In this document: one piece after another, positions 20,496-27,789 of the stretch
Layout: every line of letters begins with the position of its first letter
Position numbering within the stretch: position 1 is the stretch's first letter
Assembly (NCBI GenBank): GCA_964492775.1
Contig: CAZBLH010000024.1
Location: 1-27,789 of the forward strand
Origin: WRDS01 sp964492775
GTDB lineage: Bacteria > Actinomycetota > Coriobacteriia > Anaerosomatales > PHET01
Direction of reading: 5' to 3'
DNA: 27,789 nucleotides
Position numbers and translations under genes: made by a program
Notes under the pieces: generated by a model
Seen by the model: the letters and a program-made list of their open reading frames with translations, nothing else
Database searches by the model: none
What the model was told of the DNA's origin: nothing

Positions 20496-22997
20496 ATGCC
20501 CCGGCCTTCCGAGAACACATCAGAGCATTCCGCAAGCCGGGTGCCCGAGCTACTTGCGCCCGCCGGTGGTGAGGAGTCGCTCAGGGCCGCGGTGGCCGCA
20601 GGCGCTGACGCCGTTTACCTCGGCGCGGGGGTTCTGAACGCGCGCCGCGGCGCCGAGAACTTCACAATCGAGTCGCTGGCCGACGCGTGCCGCTTCGCCC
20701 ACTTGTACTCCAAGAAGGTCTACCTGACGGCCAACGTCGCCATCCTGCCCTCCGAGACTTCCTCGGCGCTCGACCTCATCGACAGTGCGTGGGCGGCCGG
20801 CGTGGATGCCGTGATCGTCCAGGACCTGGGCCTGATGCGGCTCCTGCGTGAGACGCTGCCGCACGTGCGGCTGCACGTGTCAACGCAGGTCAATGCGCAC
20901 TCGAGCGATACGTTGCGTGTGTTGTCGACGCTCGGCGTGTCCCGCGTCACCTTGGCGCGAGAGACATCGCTCGGTGAGATCGGGAAGCTTGCCTCCGTCG
21001 CGCACGACTTGGGCATCGAGGCCGAGTCGTTCGTGCACGGCGCCATATGTATGTGCTACTCGGGGCAGTGTCTGCTCTCCTCGATGATCGGTGGCCGCTC
21101 GGCCAACCGGGGGCTCTGCGCGCAGCCATGCCGACTGCCGTACGCGCTCGTCGACGAGGCTGGCAAGGAGCTGGCCGATGTGGGCTCGCACCTGCTGTCG
21201 CCCAAGGATCTGGCGGGCATCACCGTCCTGCCGAAGATGCTTCAGACGGGCATCGACTCGCTCAAGATCGAGGGCCGCATGAAGAGCCCCGAGTACGTGG
21301 CACTTGTAACCGGCGTGTACCGAGCGGCGCTCGACCGGGCCGTGGCGGCCGCCGCTCTCGGCGCCGCCCCCTATGAGGTTCGCGACGGCGAGATGTCCGT
21401 GTTGTCCGAGGCGTTCTCGCGCGGGTTCTCCGAGGCGTACCTGACCGGAGAGCGCGGCAACGACATGATGAGTTACACGCGGCCGAACAACCGCGGAGTC
21501 CGCGTCGGCCGCGTGGTTGAGGCTGCCGACGGGCGGATGACGATCGCCCTTGAGACCGCACTTGACTCCGGTGACGTCATCGAGGTCTGGACGAGGCGCG
21601 GAAGGCACGCGCAGCCGGTCGGACCGATGCGCGCTGGCGGATCGCGGAAGCTGTCATCGGCTCCGGCCGGTTCGAGGGTGTCGATAGCCGCCGAGAAACC
21701 CGTCTCCGTAGATGACCGCGTTTTCCGTGTGCGCAATGCTGCGCTCACAGACGCGGCGCGCAGGCTCTTTGAGGACCCGGCAGGGCCCGGCATCCCGCTC
21801 GAGTTCTCGGTATCCGTGGTGATCGGCGAGCCTCTCAGGGTCACGGTCACCGATTCGGCCGGCAACACCGGCTCTGCCGAGGGCGATGTGGTTGAGGCGG
21901 CTCGCACCCGCGCCGTCTCCTCGGAGGACATCGTCCAGCACGTTGGCCGCCTCGGGAACACGCCATACGCAGCCGCCTCCTGGGACGTAGCCCTCTCGCC
22001 CGGCGCCGGTGTCGGGTTCTCGCAGCTCCACGCGGTTCGCCGAGAAGCCCTCGCCGCTCTCGAACGCAAGCTCCTCTCGGCTTGGGCGGCGCGCGAGCGC
22101 GTGCGCCCGGCGGCGCCCAGCGCGCGGGACATCGAGCGCAGTGGCGGCGGTGGAGCCTCTGAGTCCGGTTCGCGCTCGAGCCGGGTGGCCCCGCGCGTCG
22201 TCGCGGTATGCGGCTCCATCGGGGCGGCAAAGGCGTGCCTGGACTCCGGCGCCGCCGAGGCGCAAGTCCCTGCCTGGGCGCTCGAAGGCGTATCGGCCGC
22301 CGACCTTCCGCCGGGCGTGACGCCGATCGTGCCCCGCATCATGCACGACGCCGAAGCCAAACGCCTTCTCGCACCCGCACGCGCCGCGCGCCGCGGCGTT
22401 GCGGGCACGCTCGGCGCGCTGAAGTTGCTTGCCGACGAGGGCATTCATGCCGAGGCGCACTGGTCACTGAACGCGATGAACGCCTACACGGTCGTCCAGC
22501 TCGCCGAGCTGGGTGCTTCGCTCGTGTGGCTTTCGCCGGAGCTGACGCTCGGCCAGATCCGAGAGATCGCCGCGGAGACCGATGTGCCTGTCGGCGTGGC
22601 GGTCGGCGGGCGGCAGGAGTTGATGGTCACCGAGCACTGCGTGCTGATGGCAGAGGGCCGCTGCGCGGGACGCTGCGAGGGCTGCAAGCGCCGCGAGCGC
22701 AGGACAGCGCTGCGGGACCGCAAGGGGTACGAGTTCCCCGTCGTGACCGATCCGCTCGGCCGCAGCCATATCTACAACGCAGTGCCGCTGGATGCGGTCA
22801 AGGCACTGCCCGAGCTGATCGAAGCCCGCGTGGACACCATCCGCGTCGACATGGAGGCGGAGCGTGCGCCGTCGGCCGCGGCCGAAGTGCGACGGGTCCG
22901 TTCGGCGATCGAGCTCGTTGTGGCCGGCAAACCGCTGCCACAGCCGCACCCCAATGCCGTGGCGACCACTGGGCACTTCTACCGCGGAGTCAGCTAA
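20496..22997 (+). CDS. U32 family peptidase / RlhA-like protein with DUF3656-type region
   Basis: The N-terminal half is a U32 domain: LLAPAGGEESLRAAVAAGADAVYLG near the start, and the signature ESFVHGAICMCYSGQC followed by SANRGLCAQPCR (about residues 177-215). The C-terminal half ends with a second cysteine cluster (GRCAGRCEGCKRRE) and the typical TGHFYRGV tail. At 833 aa it is of the long type that includes the middle DUF3656-like region. Characterised relatives are E. coli RlhA (23S rRNA C2501 hydroxylation) and collagenase-like U32 proteins; which activity applies here cannot be told. The cysteines could bind an Fe-S cluster. ATG 20496 is preferred over 20418 and 20475 because GAGGTGG (20483-20489) sits six bases upstream. 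No convincing promoter was found in the 117-base divergent gap. Confidence 0.88.
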   Translation: MPRPSENTSEHSASRVPELLAPAGGEESLRAAVAAGADAVYLGAGVLNARRGAENFTIESLADACRFAHLYSKKVYLTANVAILPSETSSALDLIDSAWAAGVDAVIVQDLGLMRLLRETLPHVRLHVSTQVNAHSSDTLRVLSTLGVSRVTLARETSLGEIGKLASVAHDLGIEAESFVHGAICMCYSGQCLLSSMIGGRSANRGLCAQPCRLPYALVDEAGKELADVGSHLLSPKDLAGITVLPKMLQTGIDSLKIEGRMKSPEYVALVTGVYRAALDRAVAAAALGAAPYEVRDGEMSVLSEAFSRGFSEAYLTGERGNDMMSYTRPNNRGVRVGRVVEAADGRMTIALETALDSGDVIEVWTRRGRHAQPVGPMRAGGSRKLSSAPAGSRVSIAAEKPVSVDDRVFRVRNAALTDAARRLFEDPAGPGIPLEFSVSVVIGEPLRVTVTDSAGNTGSAEGDVVEAARTRAVSSEDIVQHVGRLGNTPYAAASWDVALSPGAGVGFSQLHAVRREALAALERKLLSAWAARERVRPAAPSARDIERSGGGGASESGSRSSRVAPRVVAVCGSIGAAKACLDSGAAEAQVPAWALEGVSAADLPPGVTPIVPRIMHDAEAKRLLAPARAARRGVAGTLGALKLLADEGIHAEAHWSLNAMNAYTVVQLAELGASLVWLSPELTLGQIREIAAETDVPVGVAVGGRQELMVTEHCVLMAEGRCAGRCEGCKRRERRTALRDRKGYEFPVVTDPLGRSHIYNAVPLDAVKALPELIEARVDTIRVDMEAERAPSAAAEVRRVRSAIELVVAGKPLPQPHPNAVATTGHFYRGVS

Positions 22998-23028
22998 CGT
23001 TTCTGCGGGTCGGCCAGTGGCGGCAGTG

Positions 23029-23053
23029 CGGCCGTGCGTCTAGCGCACGGCCG
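23029..23053. terminator. Palindrome between convergent genes
   Basis: CGGCCGTGCG (23029-23038) and CGCACGGCCG (23044-23053) form a perfect 10-bp stem with a five-base loop. It lies between the U32 gene end and the stop codon of the minus-strand PBP two bases further on. There is no T-run on either strand. It probably acts as a shared terminator. Confidence 0.6.
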
Positions 23054-23054
23054 T

Positions 23055-25709
23055 CTAGCGCACCGTGACCTTGCGTTCGACAGAGGCCTTCGCGCCTCTG
23101 TCGTCGGTGACCCAGAGCGTGACCTCGTAGATACCCGGAGTGGCCCATGAATGGGTCACCTTCTGGCCGGTCGTGTCGGTGCCGTCGCCGAATTCCCAGA
23201 AGTACACGACTATCTGCCCGTCATCCTTGGAGCCACTCGCATCAAAGGTCGCCTTGACCCCTGGTGCCACTGTATCCGGACCGGCGATATTCGGCTGCGG
23301 CTCCTGATTGTCTCTCTCGCCAGAAGCTGCGACGTTGATGGTCACAGTGGCGTCCTTCTTGACCTTGGTTCCAGCGGCAGGGTTCTGCGACACGACGGTG
23401 CCCGCCGCAGCGTTTCCGGCGGGTACGTCTTTGACCGATGCCTTGAGCCCAACCGCTTCGAGCGCCTGTATCGCCGCAGCCTTCGTCATTCCCGCGAGCG
23501 ATGGCACCGCGACCTCTTCGGCCTCCCTGTGCGTGGTGCATGATTCGGGCTTGTGCTCAGACAGCACGAGAGCGCCGGTCTTGGTGGGGCAGAACTCGGT
23601 CGCAGCCATGCCGGTCTCGGCGCACACCTCGACCTGGGCAACTCCCTTGGTCTGCGTGAACTGGGTCTTGGGTGTGTCGGCGAGAGCCGACTTCATGAAG
23701 CGAGCCCAGATATCGGCGGGAAGCGTTCCGCCGGTTACGTTGATGCCGTGCACGCCCTTCATCTCGCGCTGGGAATCGGGGTAGCCGACCCAGACCGCGC
23801 ACACGAGATCGGGCGTGTACCCGACAAACCACGCGTCGCGGTACTGCTGTGTGGTGCCGGTCTTGCCTGCCGCAGGCCGTCCGAGCCTCGCCTTGGTTCC
23901 GGTGCCCCGTTCGATGACTCCGCGCAGGATATCGGTGGTCAGGTAGGCCACATCGGCGTCGATCTCGCGCGTGGGGGCCGGCTTGGTCTCCTTGAGTAGC
24001 GTGGCGTCCGCTTCCTTGACGTAAGACACGCCGTAGGGGGTGGTTCGCATACCCCCTGACGCGAGCGTGGCGTAAGCGCGAGCCATCTCAAGTGGCGAGA
24101 CGCCGTCCTCGAGCCCGCCGAGCGCGATAGCAGGCACAGGCCTGATGCCCTCGCGCAAACCGAGCTTCTCGCCGGTCTTGACGACCTTGTCGGCTCCCAC
24201 GTCGAGAATCAGCTGCGCGTACACCGAGTTAACCGACTTCTCGGTAGCCTGGCGTAGCCGCATGGTGCCGTTGATGCCGCCGCTCGCCCCCGTGACTTTC
24301 CAGGTATCGCCGCCCACCTGGAAGCTGCGCGGCCCGGACGGGAACGCCTTCTCTGGGTTGATGCCTTCTTGCAGGGCGGTCGCAAGCACGAATGTCTTGA
24401 ACGCCGAGCCCGGCTGTCTCTTGCCCTGGACGGCGACGTTGAACTGCTGGGTCTTGAAGTCCTTCCCGCCGACCATCGCAAGCACCTCGCCGGTGCTCGG
24501 CCTGATCGCCACGAGAGCGGCCGACGGGTCGCCCTCGCGGTTCAGCACGTCAGCGACGGCTTGCTCGGCAGCCTGTTGCATGCGGCTGTCGAGCGTCGTG
24601 CGTACGAGCAGTCCGCCGCGGTAGACCTTGTCTTTCCCAAACTCGGCGATCAGCCCGTCCTTGACCCACTCGAGGAAGTAGGGGGCCGTGTTCGCGAGCG
24701 GCTGCAGACCGGCGAGCGTGATCTCGGTTGCTTTAGCTTCGTCGTACTGCGCCTGATCGATCACCGTCTGGTCGCGCATCAGCCCCAGCACGACATCGCG
24801 CCGACCGATGGCGTTCTCCGGCTCGAGGTACGGCGAGTAGCGCCCGGGCGACTTGATGACGCCGATGAGGACCGCGGACTCGGCGATGGTGAGCTTCTCA
24901 ACACCCTTACCGAAGTACGCGCGCGAAGCGGCCTCCACGCCGTACGCACCGTGACCGAAGTAGATTGTGTTCAGGTAGAGCCCGAGGATCTCGTCTTTCG
25001 AGTAGCGCCGCTCGACCTCCTGGGCGAGGATCGCCTCCTGCACCTTGCGCTTGAGCGTCTTCTCAGACGTGACGAAGGCCTGCTTCACGTACTGCTGGGT
25101 AATCGTGGAGCCACCCTGGGCCTTGTCGCCCTTCATGATGTCGACGTAGAGCGCTCGGGCGATGCCGAGCGGATCCACGCCCTCGTGATCCCAGAAGCGC
25201 TTGTCCTCTACGGCGATGACGCCGTCCCGGAGGTACTTGGGCATCTTCTCGAGCGGCATGTCCTGTCGGTTCTGCTCGGCGAACAGTCGGGCAATCGCCT
25301 TGCCCTCGCGATCCATGATGATGGTGGACTGGTCGCGCCCGCGCGCCGAGCGCACGTCGGCGTCGGGAAGCCCTGAGGCGATCGAGCGGTACGCCACGCA
25401 GCCCGAGATGCCGAGCACCACGACCCCAAGCGCGCCGAGCAGTAATAGTCGCTTGCCGAGGCTGCGCTTGCCACGCTGCGATCGCTTGGGCGCCCGCGAG
25501 CCTCTCTGCTGAGGCCTACGGGGAGCGCTGGAGGCCTGTCGTGAGCTCCGGCCGCCGCCGCTTGAGCGCCTGCGTGCCGGCGGCGCGGTGCGCTTTGCTG
25601 ACTGCGCCTTTCGGCGTGTGTTTCGAGGTCGTTGGCCACCGCTACCGGCGCTTCTGCGCGGTCGCGGTTGTGGCGATCCTTGTGGGTTGCCGCGTCGCGG
25701 TTCGCTCAT
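23055..25709 (-). CDS. Class A penicillin-binding protein with PASTA and PKD domains
   Basis: A bifunctional transglycosylase/transpeptidase of 884 aa. A long basic Arg/Ser/Pro-rich cytoplasmic tail (about 1-86) precedes a membrane helix (87-105). GT51 motifs include VEDKRFWDHEGVD (Glu168) and GGSTITQQ. Transpeptidase motifs are Ser435-Ala-Phe-Lys438, Ser492-Val-Asn and Lys616-Thr-Gly-Thr. A cysteine-containing linker follows (CAETG, FCPTKTG, ESCTTH). Then comes one PASTA domain (about 732-794, VPSLAGMTKAAAIQAL and VVSQNPAAGTKV). The C-terminal PKD domain (about 803-884) has FWEFGDGT and YEVTLWVTDDRG. The start ATG 25709 has GAAGGACG upstream; the frame is open to 25784 but without family sequence there. 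PASTA modules bind peptidoglycan or muropeptides. A PKD tail on a PBP is unusual. Confidence 0.94.
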   Translation of the reverse strand: MSEPRRGNPQGSPQPRPRRSAGSGGQRPRNTRRKAQSAKRTAPPARRRSSGGGRSSRQASSAPRRPQQRGSRAPKRSQRGKRSLGKRLLLLGALGVVVLGISGCVAYRSIASGLPDADVRSARGRDQSTIIMDREGKAIARLFAEQNRQDMPLEKMPKYLRDGVIAVEDKRFWDHEGVDPLGIARALYVDIMKGDKAQGGSTITQQYVKQAFVTSEKTLKRKVQEAILAQEVERRYSKDEILGLYLNTIYFGHGAYGVEAASRAYFGKGVEKLTIAESAVLIGVIKSPGRYSPYLEPENAIGRRDVVLGLMRDQTVIDQAQYDEAKATEITLAGLQPLANTAPYFLEWVKDGLIAEFGKDKVYRGGLLVRTTLDSRMQQAAEQAVADVLNREGDPSAALVAIRPSTGEVLAMVGGKDFKTQQFNVAVQGKRQPGSAFKTFVLATALQEGINPEKAFPSGPRSFQVGGDTWKVTGASGGINGTMRLRQATEKSVNSVYAQLILDVGADKVVKTGEKLGLREGIRPVPAIALGGLEDGVSPLEMARAYATLASGGMRTTPYGVSYVKEADATLLKETKPAPTREIDADVAYLTTDILRGVIERGTGTKARLGRPAAGKTGTTQQYRDAWFVGYTPDLVCAVWVGYPDSQREMKGVHGINVTGGTLPADIWARFMKSALADTPKTQFTQTKGVAQVEVCAETGMAATEFCPTKTGALVLSEHKPESCTTHREAEEVAVPSLAGMTKAAAIQALEAVGLKASVKDVPAGNAAAGTVVSQNPAAGTKVKKDATVTINVAASGERDNQEPQPNIAGPDTVAPGVKATFDASGSKDDGQIVVYFWEFGDGTDTTGQKVTHSWATPGIYEVTLWVTDDRGAKASVERKVTVR

Positions 25710-25918
25710 CGATCGTCCTTCGAAGCTGGTTGTTGGTCGTCTTGAATATGTGCGGCGCTCGCCTCGCGTGCCGGGGTCAATCACCCTTCGGGCAGACGCG
25801 AGCGCGGCGCTTCAGAGGCAGGGTCATCTGTTAGTATGACACGCAAACCTCAAGCCATCCGTCGTGCTCGGTTTCTGTCGACCTGACGTTACCGTCGCGC
25901 CTGTGAATTGGAGGCTAC
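25710..25918. other. Divergent intergenic region between PBP gene and tyrS
   Basis: The 209-base gap must hold promoters for both directions. The best plus-strand -10-like hexamer is TAGTAT (25832-25837) without a good -35. The minus strand shows CATACT over nearly the same bases. No T-box core (AGGTGGNACCGCG) is present, so tyrS is not under T-box control here. No open frame with recognisable similarity was seen. Confidence 0.35.
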
Positions 25919-27124
25919 TTGCTGCCCGTAGACGAGCAGATGCGCATTATCAAAGACATGACCTCCGACATCGTGCCCGAGGTCGATCTGCTGGCAAAGC
26001 TCGCACGGCAGAAGCCGATGCGCGTCAAGCTCGGAGTGGACCCCACCGCACCGGACCTGCACCTCGGCCACGCGGTGCCGCTTCGCAAGCTGCGACAGTT
26101 CCAGGAACTGGGACACACTGTCGTCTTGATCATCGGTGACTTCACCGCGCTGATCGGCGACCCCTCCGGGCGCAACACCACGCGCCCGCCTCTGACCGCC
26201 GAGGAGATCGAGCAGAACGCTGCGACCTACATCGACCAGGCTTTCAAGATCCTCGATCCGGAGATGACCGAGCTGCGTCGCAACTCGGACTGGCTAGGCA
26301 CGCTTGGCTTCGGCGATGTGCTGCGACTGACCTCCCGGTTCACCGTCGCTCGCATCCTCGAGCGGGACGACTTCGCGAAACGCTACCAGGGCGGAGTCGG
26401 GATCTCGCTGCATGAGCTGCTCTACCCGGTCGCGCAAGCTTACGACTCGGTCGCCGTCGAGGCCGACGTTGAGATCGGTGGCACGGACCAGCTCTTCAAC
26501 CTGCTCGCTGGGCGCGAGCTCATGGAGAAGAGCGGCGTGGAGCCCCAGATATGCCTGACGCTGCCGCTTCTCGAGGGCACCGACGGCGTACAGAAGATGA
26601 GCAAGAGCTACGGTAACTACATCGGCCTCACTGATGAGCCCGCCGATATGTTCGGCAAGGTCATGTCGATTCCCGACGAACTCATGACGCGCTACTATCG
26701 GCTCTGCACTCCGCTCGGCGTGGACGAGCTCGATGCCATCGAGGCGAGCCTGGCCAACGGTGAGCTGCACCCGAACGCCGCCAAGCGGCACCTCGCGCGT
26801 GAGATCGTCGCCCTGTACCACTCGGAGTCGGCGGCGACCGAGGCCGAAGCCTCTTTCGACCGCGTCTTCAAAGCGCACCAGTTGCCGGACGACATCCCGG
26901 AGGTCTCGGTCGAGCTCGCCGAGGATGTCTACCTGCCTGCGCTGATGCAGGCGCTGGGCCTGGTTGGCTCGGCAGGAGAGGGCCGCCGCATGATAGACGG
27001 CGGCGGTGTGCGGATTGACGGCGATGCGGTTCCCGCTGGCACGTATAACCTCGCGCGCGCACGCGTAGAGGGACGAGTAGTGCAGGTGGGCAAGCGTCGC
27101 TTTGCCCGGGTTCTGGCCCTCTGA
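25919..27124 (+). CDS. tyrS: Tyrosyl-tRNA synthetase
   Basis: A class I aminoacyl-tRNA synthetase of 401 aa that charges tRNA-Tyr. The HIGH motif is HLGH (48-51) in KLGVDPTAPDLHLGHAVPL, and the KMSKS loop is present intact (226-230). The C-terminal S4 RNA-binding domain runs from about residue 335 (RRMIDGGGVRIDGD) to the end. It resembles the Thermotoga-type TyrRS N-terminus (DEQMRII...). The start codon is uncertain. TTG 25919 follows GGAGG (25910-25914) with a short four-base spacer, and CTG 25922 would have better spacing. An in-frame ATG at 25940 lies 25 bases beyond the ribosome-binding site and would trim the conserved N-terminus. Confidence 0.96.
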   Translation: MLPVDEQMRIIKDMTSDIVPEVDLLAKLARQKPMRVKLGVDPTAPDLHLGHAVPLRKLRQFQELGHTVVLIIGDFTALIGDPSGRNTTRPPLTAEEIEQNAATYIDQAFKILDPEMTELRRNSDWLGTLGFGDVLRLTSRFTVARILERDDFAKRYQGGVGISLHELLYPVAQAYDSVAVEADVEIGGTDQLFNLLAGRELMEKSGVEPQICLTLPLLEGTDGVQKMSKSYGNYIGLTDEPADMFGKVMSIPDELMTRYYRLCTPLGVDELDAIEASLANGELHPNAAKRHLAREIVALYHSESAATEAEASFDRVFKAHQLPDDIPEVSVELAEDVYLPALMQALGLVGSAGEGRRMIDGGGVRIDGDAVPAGTYNLARARVEGRVVQVGKRRFARVLAL

Positions 27125-27131
27125 GGTCGCC

Positions 27132-27164
27132 GAGGTTACTTTCCGCGCGCGGAAGGGAATCCTC
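27132..27164 (+). terminator. Hairpin after tyrS, possible terminator
   Basis: An inner palindrome TTCCGCGCGCGGAA (27141-27154) is flanked by GAGG/CCTC (27132-27135/27161-27164). It starts seven bases after the tyrS stop. No T-run follows, so termination is plausible but unproven. Confidence 0.4.
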
Positions 27165-27185
27165 GAAAAGTGTGGCCCAGGCCTG

Positions 27186-27215
27186 TTGCGTTTCTGGATA
27201 GTCTCCTGTTACACT
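27186..27215 (+). promoter_or_regulatory. Promoter P1 upstream of the tyrS-16S structured RNA
   Basis: TTGCGT (27186-27191), an 18 bp spacer and TACACT (27210-27215). Transcription would begin around 27221-27223. The -35 is moderate (4/6) and the -10 matches 4/6. Confidence 0.55.
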
Positions 27216-27220
27216 CGAAT

Positions 27221-27365
27221 ACCGCCCGGCGCATGGACTTGGCTGGAGCGGGCGTGTTGATAACCGAGTTTGTGAGGCGAGGCCGATAGCAGCTGAGAAC
27301 CGTCAGTGATTCTGTGTGATGGCTCTGGGTGCTTACGCCTTCCGATCGCGGGGGGCTCTTTTTTT
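27221..27365 (+). ncRNA. Candidate small structured RNA or attenuated rRNA leader
   Basis: The interval between promoter P1 and an intrinsic terminator would give an RNA of about 145 nt with no convincing reading frame. CGCCCG/CGGGCG (27223-27228/27249-27254) closes a 5' hairpin. A long imperfect hairpin spans 27288-27333, with AGCA/TGCT at its base and AGAACCGTCA opposite TGATGGCTCT above. The terminator hairpin follows three bases later. I looked for and did not see the core motifs of the small SRP RNA, RNase P RNA, TPP or SAM riboswitches, or a T-box. It could be an independent small RNA, a 6S-like RNA, or a leader that ends most P1 transcripts before the rRNA. Confidence 0.45.
27337..27365 (+). 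terminator. Intrinsic terminator upstream of the rRNA promoter
   Basis: GCCTTCCG (27337-27344) pairs with CGGGGGGC (27349-27356), eight pairs including two G-U, around an ATCG loop. TC and seven T's follow (27359-27365). This is the clearest T-run in the window. Confidence 0.75.
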
Positions 27366-27427
27366 CGCCCCGACGTGAGTCGAAATCGGCTCAACGCGAG
27401 AACTTGCAAGAAAGTTGCGAAACGGTG

Positions 27428-27456
27428 TTGACACCGATTGAGCAAGCGGGTAATGT
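27428..27456 (+). promoter_or_regulatory. Ribosomal RNA operon promoter P2
   Basis: A perfect -35 TTGACA (27428-27433), a 17 bp spacer and TAATGT (27451-27456). An inverted repeat AACTT/AAGTT (27401-27416) and A-rich sequence lie just upstream and could act as an UP-like element or a protein site. It is the strongest promoter match in the window, as expected for rRNA. Confidence 0.88.
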
Positions 27457-27462
27457 ACCTCC

Positions 27463-27731
27463 TCGCCGCTGAAAACCCTTCGGCGGCACGCGGCGGGAAA
27501 AACCGCAGGAAATGCAGGGAAACCGCCGCGGCTTGAACCTTGAAAACCGGATACTGTGACAAGCCAGAAATGAACCCGTCATTTCGAGAGGGTCTATCAA
27601 AAGGCCAAACCGAATTTGACTCCATTTAAAGGTTCAAACCGCATCGCCTCTACGACGGTGATGTAGGTGAACCGCTCCGGATAGAACCGGATCTAACTTC
27701 GTGAATCACAGGCCTTGGTCTGTGAACACTT
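27463..27731 (+). other. 16S rRNA 5' leader
   Basis: About 270 bases of transcribed leader. It contains a hairpin CGCCG/CGGCG (27464-27485), and a CCTTGAAAAC motif (27538-27547) resembling the boxA-type antitermination/processing element found before rRNA genes. Directly before the mature 5' end is a hairpin TCACAG/CTGTGA (27706-27711/27720-27725) extended by GTG/CAC. The pairing partner downstream of 16S lies outside the window. Frames crossing this stretch on the minus strand are not coding. Confidence 0.6.

Positions 27732-27789
<58 letters not shown>

Noticed and set aside
22208..23068. Plus-strand frame overlapping the 3' part of the U32 gene and running past it
   Set aside because: Arg/Gly-rich frame-shifted reading of the U32 gene; the correct frame carries the conserved C-terminal motifs.
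25322..25333. Lipobox-like ISGC in the PASTA-PKD PBP, suggesting a lipoprotein
   Set aside because: It lies at the end of a membrane helix behind about 86 basic cytoplasmic residues, far too long for a lipoprotein signal peptide; it is the membrane anchor of a class A PBP.
24369..25376. Plus-strand open frame of 335 codons opposite the PASTA-PKD PBP
   Set aside because: It mirrors the codon bias of the PBP on the other strand and shows no family signature.
25785..25918. T-box or other tRNA-sensing leader for tyrS
   Set aside because: The gap is too short and lacks the AGGTGGNACCGCG core.
27209..27625. Minus-strand open frame of 138 codons across the small RNA and rRNA leader
   Set aside because: It spans a terminator, an rRNA promoter and the rRNA leader; no recognisable domain or ribosome-binding site.

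Overview
The window is high-GC bacterial DNA that reads as ordinary chromosome. No insertion sequence, phage gene, CRISPR array or tRNA gene was seen. An actinobacterium of the Coriobacteriia type is the best guess (inference). The 16S rRNA begins with the actinobacterial-style GGCGGCGTGCTTAACACATGC context. The thrS-infC-rpmI-rplT-pheST order, a T-box leader and a TasA/SipW-type module in a high-GC genome also fit. No search was run, so the taxonomy is provisional.

Region 1 (1-7473) is translation machinery: the 3' part of thrS, an infC-rpmI-rplT operon with its own promoter and a leader carrying an intrinsic terminator, and pheS-pheT behind a phenylalanine T-box. infC very probably starts at an AUC codon. 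Between rplT and the T-box sits a two-gene cassette: a small TasA/camelysin-like secreted protein and an ER-type (SipW-like) signal peptidase overlapping it by one base.

Region 2 (7475-18228) is a long co-oriented arginine operon: argC-argJ-argB-argD-argF-argR-argG-orf146-argH, followed by a coupled 3-methyladenine DNA glycosylase and a NIF3-like protein. Together the arg genes give the cyclic (ArgJ-recycling) route from glutamate to arginine; carbamoyl phosphate synthase is not in the window. Two ARG-box-like palindromes precede a near-consensus promoter, so the ArgR made within the operon probably controls it. orf146 has a TatA-like N-terminus.

Region 3 (18327-25709) holds two class A penicillin-binding proteins on the minus strand with a U32-family protein (833 aa, plus strand) between them. 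The larger PBP carries a PASTA and a PKD domain after its transpeptidase. Strong palindromes without T-runs lie at both convergent gene ends.

Region 4 (25785-27789) has tyrS, then about 600 bp leading into a 16S rRNA gene cut by the window edge. This interval contains a promoter, a structured segment of about 145 nt, an intrinsic terminator with seven T's, then a second, near-consensus promoter and the rRNA leader. The first unit looks like an unannotated small RNA or an attenuated rRNA leader. It, the TatA-like ORF in the arg operon, the TasA/SipW cassette and the PASTA-PKD PBP are the observations most worth following up.
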